21,068 bases of DNA from JALZAA01 sp035316025 (lineage in GTDB: Bacteria; Actinomycetota; Acidimicrobiia; IMCC26256; JACDBD01): NCBI GenBank assembly GCA_035316025.1, contig DATFXL010000137.1, positions 1 to 21,068 of the forward strand, written 5' to 3'. Below, in pieces: positions 14,850-20,859 of this stretch. Under the pieces are notes generated by a model. It saw only the letters and a list, made by a program, of their open reading frames with translations. It searched no databases and was not told the origin of the DNA. Position 1 is the stretch's first letter. Every line of letters begins with the position of its first letter. Position numbers and translations under genes: made by a program.

Positions 14850-14935
14850 CGGCACACCTCGATCTCGCGGATCTCGGCCGAGACCCCGGGCGCGGGAACG
14901 GCGCGGCGGGCACGCCGTGCGGCGGGCCGCCGGAC

Positions 14936-15084
14936 GCCCTCTCCCATCCGGACTCTCACCGTCGGCCCCGGCTTCGCACCGGGTCAACCGCGCGGCTGGC
15001 AACCGTGGGCTCGCGGGCTCCCGCAGCCAGCCTTGTGCTGCTGCGGCTACCGCTGGTCGGGACTTTCACCCAAACCCCGAGGGC
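14936..15084 (-). promoter_or_regulatory. FMN riboswitch (RFN element)
   Basis: The minus strand holds the conserved blocks of the FMN aptamer in order: GGGTGAAAGTCCCGACC, then GCGGTAGCCGC, then GGGAGCCCGCGAGCC, then GCCGACGGTGAGAGTCCGGA and TGGGAGA. The outer P1 helix pairs 15079-15084 with 14936-14941 (GCCCTC/GAGGGC). It lies about 90 bases ahead of ribD and should shut off the rib operon when FMN is plentiful. The segment after it (14850-14935) is GC-rich with short hairpins but no U-tract, so control of translation or Rho-type termination is more likely than intrinsic termination; that is inference. Together with the promoter upstream it accounts for most of the gene-free stretch 14850-15181. 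Confidence 0.95.
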
Positions 15085-15117
15085 TCTGCAGTTGTCTCTT
15101 GACTAGTGGGTCAACTG

Positions 15118-15146
15118 TAGCTATCTGAAAGTGTAACGCGTTTCAA
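15118..15146 (-). promoter_or_regulatory. Candidate promoter of the rib operon
   Basis: TTGAAA (15146-15141) and TAGCTA (15123-15118) are separated by 17 bases and would start transcription near 15111, about 27 bases before the riboswitch. An inverted repeat TTGAC-N6-GTCAA (15099-15114) lies at the expected start site. The -10 match is modest, but the region is clearly richer in A+T than its surroundings. Confidence 0.4.
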
Positions 15147-15148
15147 TT

Positions 15149-15174
15149 CCGGGGGCAATGGCTCGCGACCCCGG
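15149..15174 (-). terminator. Possible weak terminator after the MogA gene
   Basis: A 6-bp GC stem (15149-15154 with 15169-15174, 14-base loop) begins eight bases after the mogA stop on the minus strand. Only a short AATTG follows, so there is no real U-tract. It separates the rpe-mogA unit from the rib promoter. Confidence 0.3.
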
Positions 15175-15181
15175 AGCGCGA

Positions 15182-15679
15182 TCAGTGGGGGCGCCCGCCG
15201 GCGAGGAGCTCCAGAGCGTGGGGCACAGCAGGCAGGACCGCCTCGAGGCACTCGAGGGCCCCGCCCGCCGACCCGGGCAGGTTGCACACGAGCGCGGCGC
15301 CGGTGCTGCCGCAGACGCCGCGGGACAGCATCCCGAACGCCCGGTCGCCGGCGTCGCTCACGCGGCGCATCGCCTCGGCGAGGCCGGGTGCCTCCCGGTC
15401 GATCACCGCGAGGGTCCCTTCCGGAGTCTCGTCACGGGGCCCGAAGCCGGTCCCGCCCGTCGTGACGACGAGGCCGGCGAACCCGTCGGTGAGCTCCTGC
15501 AACGCCTTTGCCACGGCTTCTCGGCCATCGGGGGTCACGCGGTGGTCGACGACGTCGAAGCCGGCGTCGAGCAGCCGGGCCGCGAGTGCGGTTCCCGAGC
15601 CGTCCTCGCGCGATCCGTCGGCGACGCCGTCGGACACGGTGAGCACCTTGGCGCGGAGCGTCAGTGGCGGTCGGGCCAT
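15182..15679 (-). CDS. MogA/MoaB family molybdopterin biosynthesis protein, 165 aa
   Basis: A molybdenum cofactor protein of the MogA/MoaB fold, which adenylates molybdopterin before metal insertion. Residues 10-18 (AKVLTVSDG), the ligand loop TTGGTGFGPRDETPEGTL (73-90, with Asp83 and Glu87) and NLPGSAGGALECLEAVLP near the C-terminus are diagnostic. Length fits single-domain members. ATG 15679 overlaps the 3' end of rpe by 19 bp; a CTG nine bases after the ATG's conserved neighbours could also serve. No other molybdopterin gene is visible, and its place between rpe and ribD is unusual. MogA and MoaB cannot be separated on sequence alone. Confidence 0.87.
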   Translation of the reverse strand: MARPPLTLRAKVLTVSDGVADGSREDGSGTALAARLLDAGFDVVDHRVTPDGREAVAKALQELTDGFAGLVVTTGGTGFGPRDETPEGTLAVIDREAPGLAEAMRRVSDAGDRAFGMLSRGVCGSTGAALVCNLPGSAGGALECLEAVLPAVPHALELLAGGRPH

Positions 15680-16326
15680 GCCGCGTCGCGGATCTGGCGG
15701 GCGGCCGCGGCGGGGTCGTCGGCGTGGAAGACCGCGGTCCCGGCCACGAGGATGTCGGCGCCGGCGGCGGCCGCGCGCGGTGCAGTCTCCCGGTTGATGC
15801 CGCCGTCGATCTCGAGCTCGACCGCCAGCCCGCGGTCGTCGACGACCCGGCGCGCCACCGTGAGCTTGTCGAGCACCGAGGGGATGAACGCCTGTCCGCC
15901 GAACCCGGGGTGCACGCTCATGAACAAGAGGACGTCGATCTCCTCCAGGTACGGCAGCACCGTGTCGACGGGCGTCTCCGGGTTGTGGGTGAGACCGACG
16001 CGCATCCCGAGGTCGCGTATCCGGGCGAAGAGCGGGCGGGGGTCGCCCAGCTCGATGTGCACGGTGCACCCGTCGGCGCCAGCGTCGGCGAAGTCCTCGA
16101 GGAGGTCACCGGGGTTGTCGACCATGAGATGGCAGTCCAGGTGGAGATCGGTCCGTTTGCGCAGCGACTTCACGACCGGCGGCCCGATCGTCAGGTTCGG
16201 CACGAAGTGGCCGTCCATGACGTCGACGTGCAGGAGATCGGCTTCCGCGGCCACGCGTTCGACCTCGTCGGCGAGTTGGGCGAAGTCGGCCGAGAGGATC
16301 GACGGCGCAAGCTTGGCTCCGGTCAC
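15661..16326 (-). CDS. rpe: Ribulose-phosphate 3-epimerase, 221 aa
   Basis: A TIM-barrel epimerase that interconverts ribulose 5-phosphate and xylulose 5-phosphate in the pentose phosphate pathway. Diagnostic segments are LAPSILSADFAQLADEV (6-22), LHVDVMDGHFVPNLTIGPP (metal ligands His33 and Asp35), HLDCHLMVDNP (His66), MSVHPGFGGQAFIP and ELEIDGGINRETAP (Asp174). Length is standard. GTG 16326 is used, with GGTG nearby. Ribulose 5-phosphate is also the substrate of RibBA, and rpe next to the rib genes is a common actinobacterial arrangement. Confidence 0.96.
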   Translation of the reverse strand: MTGAKLAPSILSADFAQLADEVERVAAEADLLHVDVMDGHFVPNLTIGPPVVKSLRKRTDLHLDCHLMVDNPGDLLEDFADAGADGCTVHIELGDPRPLFARIRDLGMRVGLTHNPETPVDTVLPYLEEIDVLLFMSVHPGFGGQAFIPSVLDKLTVARRVVDDRGLAVELEIDGGINRETAPRAAAAGADILVAGTAVFHADDPAAAARQIRDAAWPDRH

Positions 16327-16330
16327 GGCA

Positions 16331-16456
16331 TCACCCTACGTGTGCCCTAGCGGGGCGGAAACGGGAGAGGGGGACCCGAGAGCTAAACCGCAGCAGCCGG
16401 TCGCCGAGGGCGGCGGCGATCGACCAAATGAGGCAGGCGGCGACCGCCACGGCCAC
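16331..16456 (-). CDS. Possible 41-aa single-span membrane peptide upstream of rpe (uncertain)
   Basis: An ORF of 41 residues begins at GTG 16456 (a second GTG lies two codons later at 16450), with AAGGGCGGGG just upstream, and ends at TGA four bases before the rpe GTG. The N-terminal half, AVAVAACLIWSIAAALGD, is hydrophobic enough for one membrane helix; the rest (RLLRFSSRVPLSRFRPARAH) is basic, fitting a cytoplasmic tail. No family is recognised. The tight spacing to rpe would allow translational coupling. It could instead be non-coding leader, since stops are rare in such GC-rich DNA. Confidence 0.28.
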   Translation of the reverse strand: MAVAVAACLIWSIAAALGDRLLRFSSRVPLSRFRPARAHVG

Positions 16457-16494
16457 CCCCGCCCTTGCTGATCGCGGGCGGGAGAGAAAGGAAC

Positions 16495-16528
16495 GGTCCC
16501 AGGAGCCAGGTTCGCTGGCCCTGGGACC
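16495..16528 (-). terminator. Terminator of the secreted-peptide gene
   Basis: A strong imperfect hairpin: 16495-16503 pairs with 16520-16528 (9 bp) and 16505-16509 with 16515-16519 (5 bp), with one bulged base and a 5-base loop. On the minus strand it is followed by TTCCTTTCTCTCC, a pyrimidine-rich, partly U tract. It lies 22 bases after the stop of the secreted-peptide gene. No plus-strand gene ends here. Confidence 0.6.
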
Positions 16529-16550
16529 GAAAAGTGATGCTCAGGGAGTG

Positions 16551-16766
16551 CTAACCCGTCACGCGCGGCATGACGACAACCGGCCGCGGCATGGGCGCCA
16601 CCCTCACCCGAGCCCGAGTTGGCGGACACCCGACGTCGTCACGGTCGTGGTCTCCGTCGCACCGGTGCGGTGTCGGCGCTGAACTCGCCGCCGCTGTGGC
16701 CGAGAACACGGCCCCCGGTACTGCCACGCTCAGACAGAGCACTCCCATGAGGATCCATCGCCTCAT
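16551..16766 (-). CDS. Small secreted protein with signal peptide, 71 aa
   Basis: A 71-residue protein with a clear Sec signal peptide: MRRW, a hydrophobic core ILMGVLCLSVAVPGAVF and a small-residue region SATAAASSA that would be cut near residue 30. No lipobox is present. The predicted mature part is only about 41 residues, with two cysteines (36 and 47) flanking an acidic, Asp/His-rich segment (DGDHDRDD), then a Pro/Val/Arg-rich tail (RVRVAPMPRPVVVMPRV). No known family is recognised. ATG 16766 has GGGGGG eight bases upstream. The frame continues upstream but without coding character. It has its own terminator and a hairpin-rich leader, so it is a separate transcription unit. Function unknown; a structural cell-wall or antimicrobial-like peptide is speculation. 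Confidence 0.7.
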   Translation of the reverse strand: MRRWILMGVLCLSVAVPGAVFSATAAASSAPTPHRCDGDHDRDDVGCPPTRARVRVAPMPRPVVVMPRVTG

Positions 16767-16790
16767 GGTTGTCCCCCCTTTTACGCGGAA

Positions 16791-16877
16791 GGCGGGACAC
16801 CCGGTCGTTCTGGGAGTGTCCCGCCCCCATTCCTCCCGGCGGGAGCCCGTCTTCGACAAGACGGTCCGCCCGCCGGG
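16791..16877 (-). promoter_or_regulatory. Two-hairpin leader of the secreted-peptide gene
   Basis: Hairpin A spans 16835-16877: 9 bp (16835-16843 with 16869-16877) then an internal loop, then 7 bp (16847-16853 with 16858-16864) closed by a tetraloop. Hairpin B is a perfect 10-bp stem (16791-16800 with 16816-16825, 15-base loop), ending 24 bases before the ATG. Neither is followed by a U-tract on the minus strand. I could not match the sequence to a known riboswitch. RNA-level control or mRNA stabilisation is possible. Confidence 0.45.
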
Positions 16878-17029
16878 TTCCACATTGCGCCGAACACCGA
16901 TGGTGGTCAAGAAAGCACTCGTCGCAGTCGCGAGGAGTCCTGCAGCGGGTGACGCCGCGACCGACACGCTTCACCATGTGCTTCACCCCGCGCGGATCGG
17001 CCGTTCCAACGCGCTACAAGTCGTCTTCA
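16878..17029. other. Non-coding stretch, probable promoter region of the secreted-peptide gene
   Basis: With the leader (16767-16877) and the terminator at 17030-17069, this fills the 318 bp between two minus-strand genes. No convincing gene is seen. TTGACC at 16910-16905 on the minus strand has only a poor -10 (CAATGT) 17 bases downstream. The direct repeat at 16968-16987 is the other visible feature. Confidence 0.4.
16968..16987 (+). repeat. Direct repeat GCTTCACC-N4-GCTTCACC
   Basis: Two identical 8-mers, GCTTCACC at 16968-16975 and 16980-16987, with a period of 12 bases. Tandem 7-8-mers with 4-base spacers are typical for OmpR-family response regulators. It lies about 200 bases upstream of the secreted-peptide start. 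Binding by any regulator is unproven. Confidence 0.35.
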
Positions 17030-17069
17030 CGCGCTGGGGCCAGCACGGCCCCCGGCGTGCCACAGCGCG
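17030..17069 (-). terminator. Terminator-like hairpin after the NTF2-like gene
   Basis: A 7-bp outer stem (17030-17036 with 17063-17069) and a 5-bp inner stem (17043-17047 with 17056-17060) form a GC-rich hairpin 15 bases after the stop at 17085. There is no U-tract, as often in actinobacterial terminators. It would separate the regulator genes from the secreted-peptide unit. Confidence 0.45.
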
Positions 17070-17084
17070 GGCGACAACCGATCC

Positions 17085-17471
17085 TCAGGAACCGAGGAAG
17101 AACACGACGTGCTCGGCCGTGATCTTGTCGTTGTCGTCCAGCAGGTAGAGACGCGCGCCTGGGCTCGTGGTCTTACCGAACCCGAAATCAGCTTCAACCG
17201 TGATCAGCAGCAACGCGTTGCGGTCGTCGCCAATCGCCGCGATCTCCTTGAGGCTGCCACGAGTGACGGCCTGAGCGAACGCCTCGAGTCCGACCATGTA
17301 GTCGGGAACACCGACCGTATCGACGGCGGGCGCCCCCGGCTGGGTCGTCGTCACCGTCACGTGGACATCATTCGCGAGCGCCGCTCGGGCACCGTCGAGG
17401 TCGTCGTTACTCCACGCCTGCTCGTGAGCGCGGGCAACTTTGACAGCGGGTGAGTCGCTCTGCAGAGCCAT
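17085..17471 (-). CDS. SnoaL/NTF2-like domain protein, 128 aa
   Basis: The length and pattern fit the SnoaL/NTF2-like alpha+beta barrel: an N-terminal helix (VARAHEQAWSNDDLDGARAA) followed by strand VHVTVTT, a middle helix (MVGLEAFAQAVTRGSLKEIA) and closing strands NALLLITVEADFG, ARLYLLDDNDKITAEHVVF. Members are small cytoplasmic enzymes (isomerases, hydrolases) or ligand-binding proteins, so the function stays open. ATG 17471 is well supported by AAGGAG seven bases upstream. It follows the AraC regulator by 52 bp on the same strand and may be its target or share its mRNA. Confidence 0.7.
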   Translation of the reverse strand: MALQSDSPAVKVARAHEQAWSNDDLDGARAALANDVHVTVTTTQPGAPAVDTVGVPDYMVGLEAFAQAVTRGSLKEIAAIGDDRNALLLITVEADFGFGKTTSPGARLYLLDDNDKITAEHVVFFLGS

Positions 17472-17523
17472 GATCGGGCTCCTTTCAGTGGATCGATCGC
17501 GGACGAACCGAGCCTTGATCGAA

Positions 17524-18354
17524 TCAGCCTCGACGCGGACGGGCCAGCGCGTCTTGAAGAAATTCCGCATCCTCCCCGGTCCGAAAGAACTCGGACGGGG
17601 TGAGGCCGGTGAGGTCGCGAAAGTCACGCGCGAAATGCGCCTGGTCGGCGTATCCGTAGTTGACAGCGAGCCGTGCCCACGCCGGTGGGCCGTGCCTCAT
17701 GGCGTCGGCGGCCACGGCTGCGACACGGGTTTGGCGGGCCAGGAGCTTCGGCGTGAGGCCGATTTGATCCTTGAAGGCGCGCTCGAGCTGACTGAGGCTG
17801 AGGTTCACTTCGTGGGCCAGCCAGGCCACCCGTACTCGGCCGCGCATCTGTCGAATTCGCCGTACGGCCTCGTGGACCTGCGGGTGGAGTGCCCGACGCG
17901 GCTCGAGCCTCGACAGCAAGAGTTGGCTGAGCCGAGCGACTCGCTGCTCGGCCGACAACGGTGCAAGATCGGCCAACGCTTGTCGGAATTGACGTGGCCA
18001 CACATCGCCCGGCGCTGCCATCTCGTCAACGAGTTCTGCCATCGACAGGCCCACGAAGGATCCTGCCGCACCCGGGAAGAACGAAATGTTGATCTGGTCG
18101 ATGCCGCCGTTGAGGGCCAACCAGACGGCGTGCCGTCGCGGTCCGACGACGGCTGCAGATTGCACTTCAGCACGATCCCAGTCCTCCACGAGAAGTGGAT
18201 TGCCGAAACACAACGGAACAGAGACGTCGGCGCCACCAAAATCGAGCAGAGATGCTCGAGCCGACGATGCGGTCGTGAGTACCTGGAAATAGCGTATGTA
18301 CGAGGCCAGCTGACCTGACGGCCGAAAGAGCGTCACGTGCACTGGTGATGCCAT
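17524..18354 (-). CDS. AraC family transcriptional regulator, 276 aa
   Basis: The C-terminal 100 residues hold the double helix-turn-helix of AraC regulators: VAWLAHEVNLSLSQLERAFK then DQIGLTPKLLARQ, and YGYADQAHFARDFRDLTGLT followed by PSEFFRTG. The N-terminal 150 residues (from RPSGQLASYIRYFQVL, with FPGAAGSFVGLSMAELVDEM) resemble the DUF6597-type effector domain of such regulators. ATG 18354 is chosen because conserved sequence starts just after it; the open frame continues 30 codons upstream into the spacer and the HxlR gene. It begins 55 bp after the HxlR stop and precedes the NTF2-like gene. The effector is unknown. Confidence 0.87.
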   Translation of the reverse strand: MASPVHVTLFRPSGQLASYIRYFQVLTTASSARASLLDFGGADVSVPLCFGNPLLVEDWDRAEVQSAAVVGPRRHAVWLALNGGIDQINISFFPGAAGSFVGLSMAELVDEMAAPGDVWPRQFRQALADLAPLSAEQRVARLSQLLLSRLEPRRALHPQVHEAVRRIRQMRGRVRVAWLAHEVNLSLSQLERAFKDQIGLTPKLLARQTRVAAVAADAMRHGPPAWARLAVNYGYADQAHFARDFRDLTGLTPSEFFRTGEDAEFLQDALARPRRG

Positions 18355-18409
18355 GGCGAAAGCTCTCGGTCCTGATTTCGGGCTGCGTGACCCATGAAGG
18401 GTCGTTGGT

Positions 18410-19072
18410 TTAGGAGCGAAGCGCGGAGGCCGGGACGTCTGCACGTGATCTCGCGACGCGACGTACGGCTTGAGGGTCTCCTTGGAAGTCCAGGCCCTTT
18501 GCGCGGGCCGTGGTGAGATCGAGTCCGTAGACGAGGACGTCGGCGATGAGCGGGGGCGGGCCGCTGAGGACGGCGTCGGGATCGTCAGCCGGCCCTGGCT
18601 GCGCGCGTACGGCGCCGTCGATGGTTTGGATGTGGATCGGCTGGTCGCCGGTGCGGATCTCGAGGGTCACGGACGGAAGCTCGGGCGCGTGATCGGTCAG
18701 ATATCTCTCGAGCGGCAGGACCCACCAGTGGGTCAGAAACGGGGCATGCTCCGGCGCCTGGGCCAACAGCGGGGCGCCCCATTGGCCGAGCGCCGCGAGC
18801 ACCGGCTTGAGCGCCTCGCCGCGGGGTGTGAGGCGAAACAGCGTCGTTGCGATGGGCGGAGGTGCTTCCTCTCTGGTGACGATGCCGCGCTCTTCGAGCT
18901 CGCGGAGACGGTCGACGAGGAGATTGCTGGCAATCCCGGGCAGGCCGTTCCGCAGATCGGTGTAGCGGCAGCGCTCTTGGATGAGGAGCTCGCGGACGAT
19001 CAGCAGCGTCCAGCGATCCCCCACTGCGTCCAGCGCCATGGCGATGGCGCAGTACTGGTCATACGTGCGCAT
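18410..19072 (-). CDS. HxlR family regulator with C-terminal SCP2-like domain, 220 aa
   Basis: Residues 1-100 form the HxlR winged helix: YCAIAMALDAVGDRWTLLIV then RELLIQERCRYTDLRNGLPG and IASNLLVDRLRELEERGIV, ending in TLFRLTPRGEAL. Residues about 125-215 look like an SCP2-type sterol/lipid-binding domain (TLEIRTGDQPIHIQTIDGAV, then DPDAVLSGPPPLIADVLVYG and LDFQGDPQAVRRV), a fusion seen in actinobacteria. This suggests a lipophilic ligand. Its place, divergent from a drug-efflux-type transporter with 110 bp between, is classic for a local repressor; that is inference. ATG 19072 follows the -10 box by six bases, so the mRNA is probably leaderless. Confidence 0.88.
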   Translation of the reverse strand: MRTYDQYCAIAMALDAVGDRWTLLIVRELLIQERCRYTDLRNGLPGIASNLLVDRLRELEERGIVTREEAPPPIATTLFRLTPRGEALKPVLAALGQWGAPLLAQAPEHAPFLTHWWVLPLERYLTDHAPELPSVTLEIRTGDQPIHIQTIDGAVRAQPGPADDPDAVLSGPPPLIADVLVYGLDLTTARAKGLDFQGDPQAVRRVARSRADVPASALRS

Positions 19073-19078
19073 ACCTGC

Positions 19079-19107
19079 AGGATAGCGCCGTGACTCCTGA
19101 CACTCAA
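19079..19107 (-). promoter_or_regulatory. Promoter of the HxlR gene, leaderless type
   Basis: TTGAGT (19107-19102) and TATCCT (19084-19079) are 17 bases apart on the minus strand. Only six bases separate the -10 from the ATG, placing the expected start site at or next to the A of ATG. No Shine-Dalgarno is positioned properly. Leaderless mRNAs are common in actinobacteria. Confidence 0.55.
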
Positions 19108-19115
19108 GCTACTGA

Positions 19116-19155
19116 TTGATTTTTTCAAACACGAGGTTAGTGTACGTGGCCGTAC
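19116..19155 (+). promoter_or_regulatory. Promoter and candidate operator of the MFS gene
   Basis: TTGATT (19116-19121) and TAGTGT (19138-19143), 16 bases apart, form a moderate promoter. A perfect inverted repeat GTACG-TGGC-CGTAC (19142-19155) overlaps the -10 end and start site, and TTGA-N5-TCAA (19116-19128) overlaps the -35. These are plausible operators for the divergent HxlR regulator. Assignment is inference. Confidence 0.35.
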
Positions 19156-19182
19156 GCAGTTCGACAGAGGAGGGATGCTCCG

Positions 19183-20835
19183 ATGCAGCGGGATGCCGAG
19201 CGAACGAACCGAGCGGGCACCTCTCGGCCAGGCACCGAGCGGGTGGTCGAGCGCCGAAAGGGCCCCATCCTTCTGGCACTCTGCCTTGCGGCACTGATCA
19301 TCAACATCGACGTGACGATCGTGAACGTCGCGCTGCCGAGCCTGGTGCGCGAGCTCGGCGCAACCACCACGAGCCTGCAGTGGGTCGTGGACGCCTACAC
19401 GCTGGTGTTCGCCGCGCTCATCCTCGCCGCCGGCAGCCTGAGCGACCGAGTCGGACGCAAGGGCATGTTGCTCCTCGGCCTCGGCGTCTTCGGCGCCGGC
19501 AGCCTGGCCGGGTCGCTCGCCACTTCCTCCGAGCAGCTCATCGCGGCCCGGGTCGTCATGGGTCTCGGCGCGGCCGCGATCTTCCCCTCGACCCTGTCGC
19601 TGATCTCGAACGTCTTCACCGAACGCAAAGAGCGGGCCAAGGCGATCGGGCTGTGGGGCGCGACCACCGGCGTCGGCGTCGCCACGGGCCCCATCGTCGG
19701 CGGCTGGCTCCTCGAAGATTTCTGGTGGGGCAGCGTCTTTCTCTTCATGGTGCCGGTCGCCGCCGTCGTCGCCGCCCTCGTCGCCGTCACCGTGCCGACA
19801 TCGCGCGATCCATCTGCCCCACCCGTCGATTGGCGCGGACTCGTCCTGTCCAGCCTCGGCATGGGCACGCTGATCCTCAGCATCATCCAGGCGCCGCATT
19901 GGGGATGGGGCTCGCCGCGCACGCTGGCCACCGTCGGCGCCGGTCTGGCCGTCCTGGCCGCGTTCGTCAACGTCGAGCGTCGCATGTCGCGTCCGATGCT
20001 CGACGTGCGCCTGTTTCGCAACCTGCGCTTCACCGCCGCCAGCGGGTCCATCACCGTCGCGTTCTTCACCTTGGCCGGCTTCACGTTCCTGGTCACCCAG
20101 TACTTCCAGTTCATCAAGGGCTACACCCCCTTGGGCACCGGGGTTCGCCTCCTGCCCGTCGCCACCGCGATCGCGGTCGCCGCCCTGGCTGGCACCCGGC
20201 TCGCCGTACGTATCGGCAACAAGGCCGTCGTCGCCAGCGGCCTCGCTCTGTGGGGCGTCGCCATGCTCTGGATCGCCACCAACGACGCATCAACCAGCTA
20301 TCCCGCCATCGCGGGACAAATGCTCCTCGGCGGGGGTGGCCTCGGATTGATCACCGCGCCCGCCACCGAAGCGATCATGGGCGCCGTCTCAACCGCCAAA
20401 GCCGGCGTCGGATCGGCCGTGAACGACGCCACCCGACTCTTCGGCACCGCACTCGGCGTCGCGGTGACCGGCAGCGTCGCCGCCTCGCTCTACACAAGCC
20501 AACTCGACGAAAAGATTCCTCGCCACCTCCCCGCGCAAGCGGCCAACGCCGCCGAAGGCTCCGTCGGCGGCGCGCTCGTCGCCGCACAAACGTTGGAACA
20601 CGCGGGCCTCGTAACCCCCGCCCATCAGTTGAGTAGCGCAGCGAGCGACGCCTTCATCCATAGCCTCAACGGCACCTACCCAATTCTCGGGGGCATCGCC
20701 ATCGCGGGCGCGCTCCTCGCCGCCGTTCTCCTCCCCTCCCGACCCCAGGCACCCACCGTCCCCGACGCGCCGCCGGCGAGCCCGTCCGAACTCGTTGTCG
20801 AACCGCCAGTCGTCACCGCGGGTCGTAGTAACTGA
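19183..20835 (+). CDS. DHA2 family MFS drug-efflux-type transporter (EmrB/QacA), 550 aa
   Basis: A proton-driven exporter of the 14-helix DHA2 family. After a 27-residue charged N-terminus, helix 1 carries the motif NIDVTIVNVALPSL (41-54). Motif A (GSLSDRVGRKGM, 84-95) lies in the first loop and the antiporter motif C (GVGVATGPIVGGW, 163-175) in helix 5. The length and hydrophobic pattern support 14 spans, with a final helix at AIAGALLAAVLLPSRP and a Pro-rich cytoplasmic tail. The substrate is unknown. ATG 19183 has GAGGAGG about nine bases upstream. It is divergent from the HxlR regulator and followed after 24 bp by another gene, likely in one transcript. Confidence 0.92.
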   Translation: MQRDAERTNRAGTSRPGTERVVERRKGPILLALCLAALIINIDVTIVNVALPSLVRELGATTTSLQWVVDAYTLVFAALILAAGSLSDRVGRKGMLLLGLGVFGAGSLAGSLATSSEQLIAARVVMGLGAAAIFPSTLSLISNVFTERKERAKAIGLWGATTGVGVATGPIVGGWLLEDFWWGSVFLFMVPVAAVVAALVAVTVPTSRDPSAPPVDWRGLVLSSLGMGTLILSIIQAPHWGWGSPRTLATVGAGLAVLAAFVNVERRMSRPMLDVRLFRNLRFTAASGSITVAFFTLAGFTFLVTQYFQFIKGYTPLGTGVRLLPVATAIAVAALAGTRLAVRIGNKAVVASGLALWGVAMLWIATNDASTSYPAIAGQMLLGGGGLGLITAPATEAIMGAVSTAKAGVGSAVNDATRLFGTALGVAVTGSVAASLYTSQLDEKIPRHLPAQAANAAEGSVGGALVAAQTLEHAGLVTPAHQLSSAASDAFIHSLNGTYPILGGIAIAGALLAAVLLPSRPQAPTVPDAPPASPSELVVEPPVVTAGRSN

Positions 20836-20859
20836 TCCAGCACGCAACAGGAGCCACCA

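Noticed and set aside
14850..15002. Upstream extension of ribD
   Set aside because: It would translate through the 3' part of the FMN riboswitch.
16336..16629. 97-codon minus-strand ORF overlapping the secreted-peptide terminator
   Set aside because: It runs through the strong hairpin and has no protein-like features.
16968..16987. Streptomyces-type PHO box (GTTCACC repeats)
   Set aside because: The repeat is similar, but its period is 12 bases rather than 11 and the first base differs, so PhoP is not claimed.
18376..18409. Small GACCC/GGGTC hairpin after the HxlR gene as a terminator
   Set aside because: The stem is only five base pairs with no U-tract, and the AraC gene follows closely on the same strand.
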